In this document: piece by piece, positions 4,887 to 5,019 of the stretch | How the letters are laid out: each line of letters starts with the position of its first letter | Numbering within the stretch: the first letter of the stretch is position 1 | Source of the DNA: Pseudomonadota bacterium | GTDB taxonomy: Bacteria > Myxococcota_A > Polyangia > Fen-1088 | Direction of reading: 5' to 3' | Assembly (NCBI GenBank): GCA_023438785.1 | Contig: JAEXQJ010000072.1 | Location: 1 to 5,019 of the forward strand | DNA length: 5,019 nt | Translations under genes and position numbers: made by a program | Notes under the pieces: generated by a model | Seen by the model: the letters and a program-made list of their open reading frames with translations, nothing else | The model's database searches: none | Told to the model about the DNA's origin: nothing

Positions 4887-5019
4887 ATGAGCAGTTCCAG
4901 GGATCGTCAGACGACGCGGCTGGTTTCGCTGGCGCTTTTACTTTCCATTGGTCTGTTGCAGGCCTGCAGCAGCGGGAGCTCGGACGGGAGCGTCGATGAC
5001 CCCGGCGGCAGGGCGGGCT
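4887..5019 (+). CDS. Predicted lipoprotein, 3' end missing
   Basis: The first 44 codons of a gene running off the window. The ATG has GGAGG at 4876-4880 with ideal 6-base spacing. The N-terminus has a positively charged part (R5, R7, R11), a hydrophobic stretch L12-L24 and a lipobox-like LQAC with the acylated cysteine predicted at C27, i.e. a signal peptidase II signal. The mature start is CSSGSSDGSVDD, a flexible Ser/Gly/Asp linker common at the start of exported lipoproteins; Ser after Cys fits outer-membrane sorting under the E. coli rule, which may not hold here. Nothing of the functional domain is visible, so no role can be given. Synteny with nudC does not suggest one. Confidence 0.8.
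   Translation, partial: MSSSRDRQTTRLVSLALLLSIGLLQACSSGSSDGSVDDPGGRAG

Noticed and set aside
1..5019. CRISPR arrays, tRNA, rRNA, insertion sequences or phage genes
   Set aside because: No spaced repeats, clover-leaf sequences, transposase or phage motifs were seen on either strand.

Overview
The window is very GC-rich and gene-dense, with six protein-coding genes, two of them cut by the window edges. A zinc-LID adenylate kinase with an N-terminal extension, a Bpt/ATE-type aminoacyl-tRNA-protein transferase, an actinobacterial/myxobacterial-length NudC and a Ser/Gly-rich lipoprotein suggest a Gram-negative, high-GC bacterium. A member of the Myxococcota or a related deltaproteobacterial lineage is my best guess. 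That assignment is inference from gene style; no marker gene is present.

Left part (1-1463): the 3' end of a calcineurin-like metallophosphoesterase reads rightward. It meets the leftward adenylate kinase gene across a 114-base convergent gap, which holds a nested two-stem inverted repeat (1377-1420) that may terminate both transcripts.

Middle (1464-3323): adk (leftward) lies 156 bases downstream of bpt (leftward). The gap between them holds two hairpins and a possible extended -10 box just before the adk ATG. bpt most likely starts at a GTG preceded by GGAGG. A 144-base divergent promoter region separates bpt from acyP.

Right part (3324-5019): acyP (acylphosphatase) and nudC (NAD+ diphosphatase) read rightward, separated by 252 bases without a credible gene. 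A UUCG-capped hairpin follows nudC. The window ends in the first 44 codons of a lipoprotein gene, whose ribosome binding site can pair with an upstream anti-SD that can also pair elsewhere.

The genes do not form an obvious single system. They look like housekeeping or accessory metabolism: phosphoester hydrolysis, AMP phosphorylation, N-degron tagging, acyl-phosphate hydrolysis, and NAD(H) or NAD-capped RNA hydrolysis. One weak biochemical link is that NudC releases AMP, which adenylate kinase uses. I see no phage, transposon, CRISPR, tRNA or rRNA signal. The most interesting signals are regulatory: the possible SD-sequestering switch before the lipoprotein, and the shared TGCTAG(A/G)CT box that would make adk and nudC nearly leaderless.
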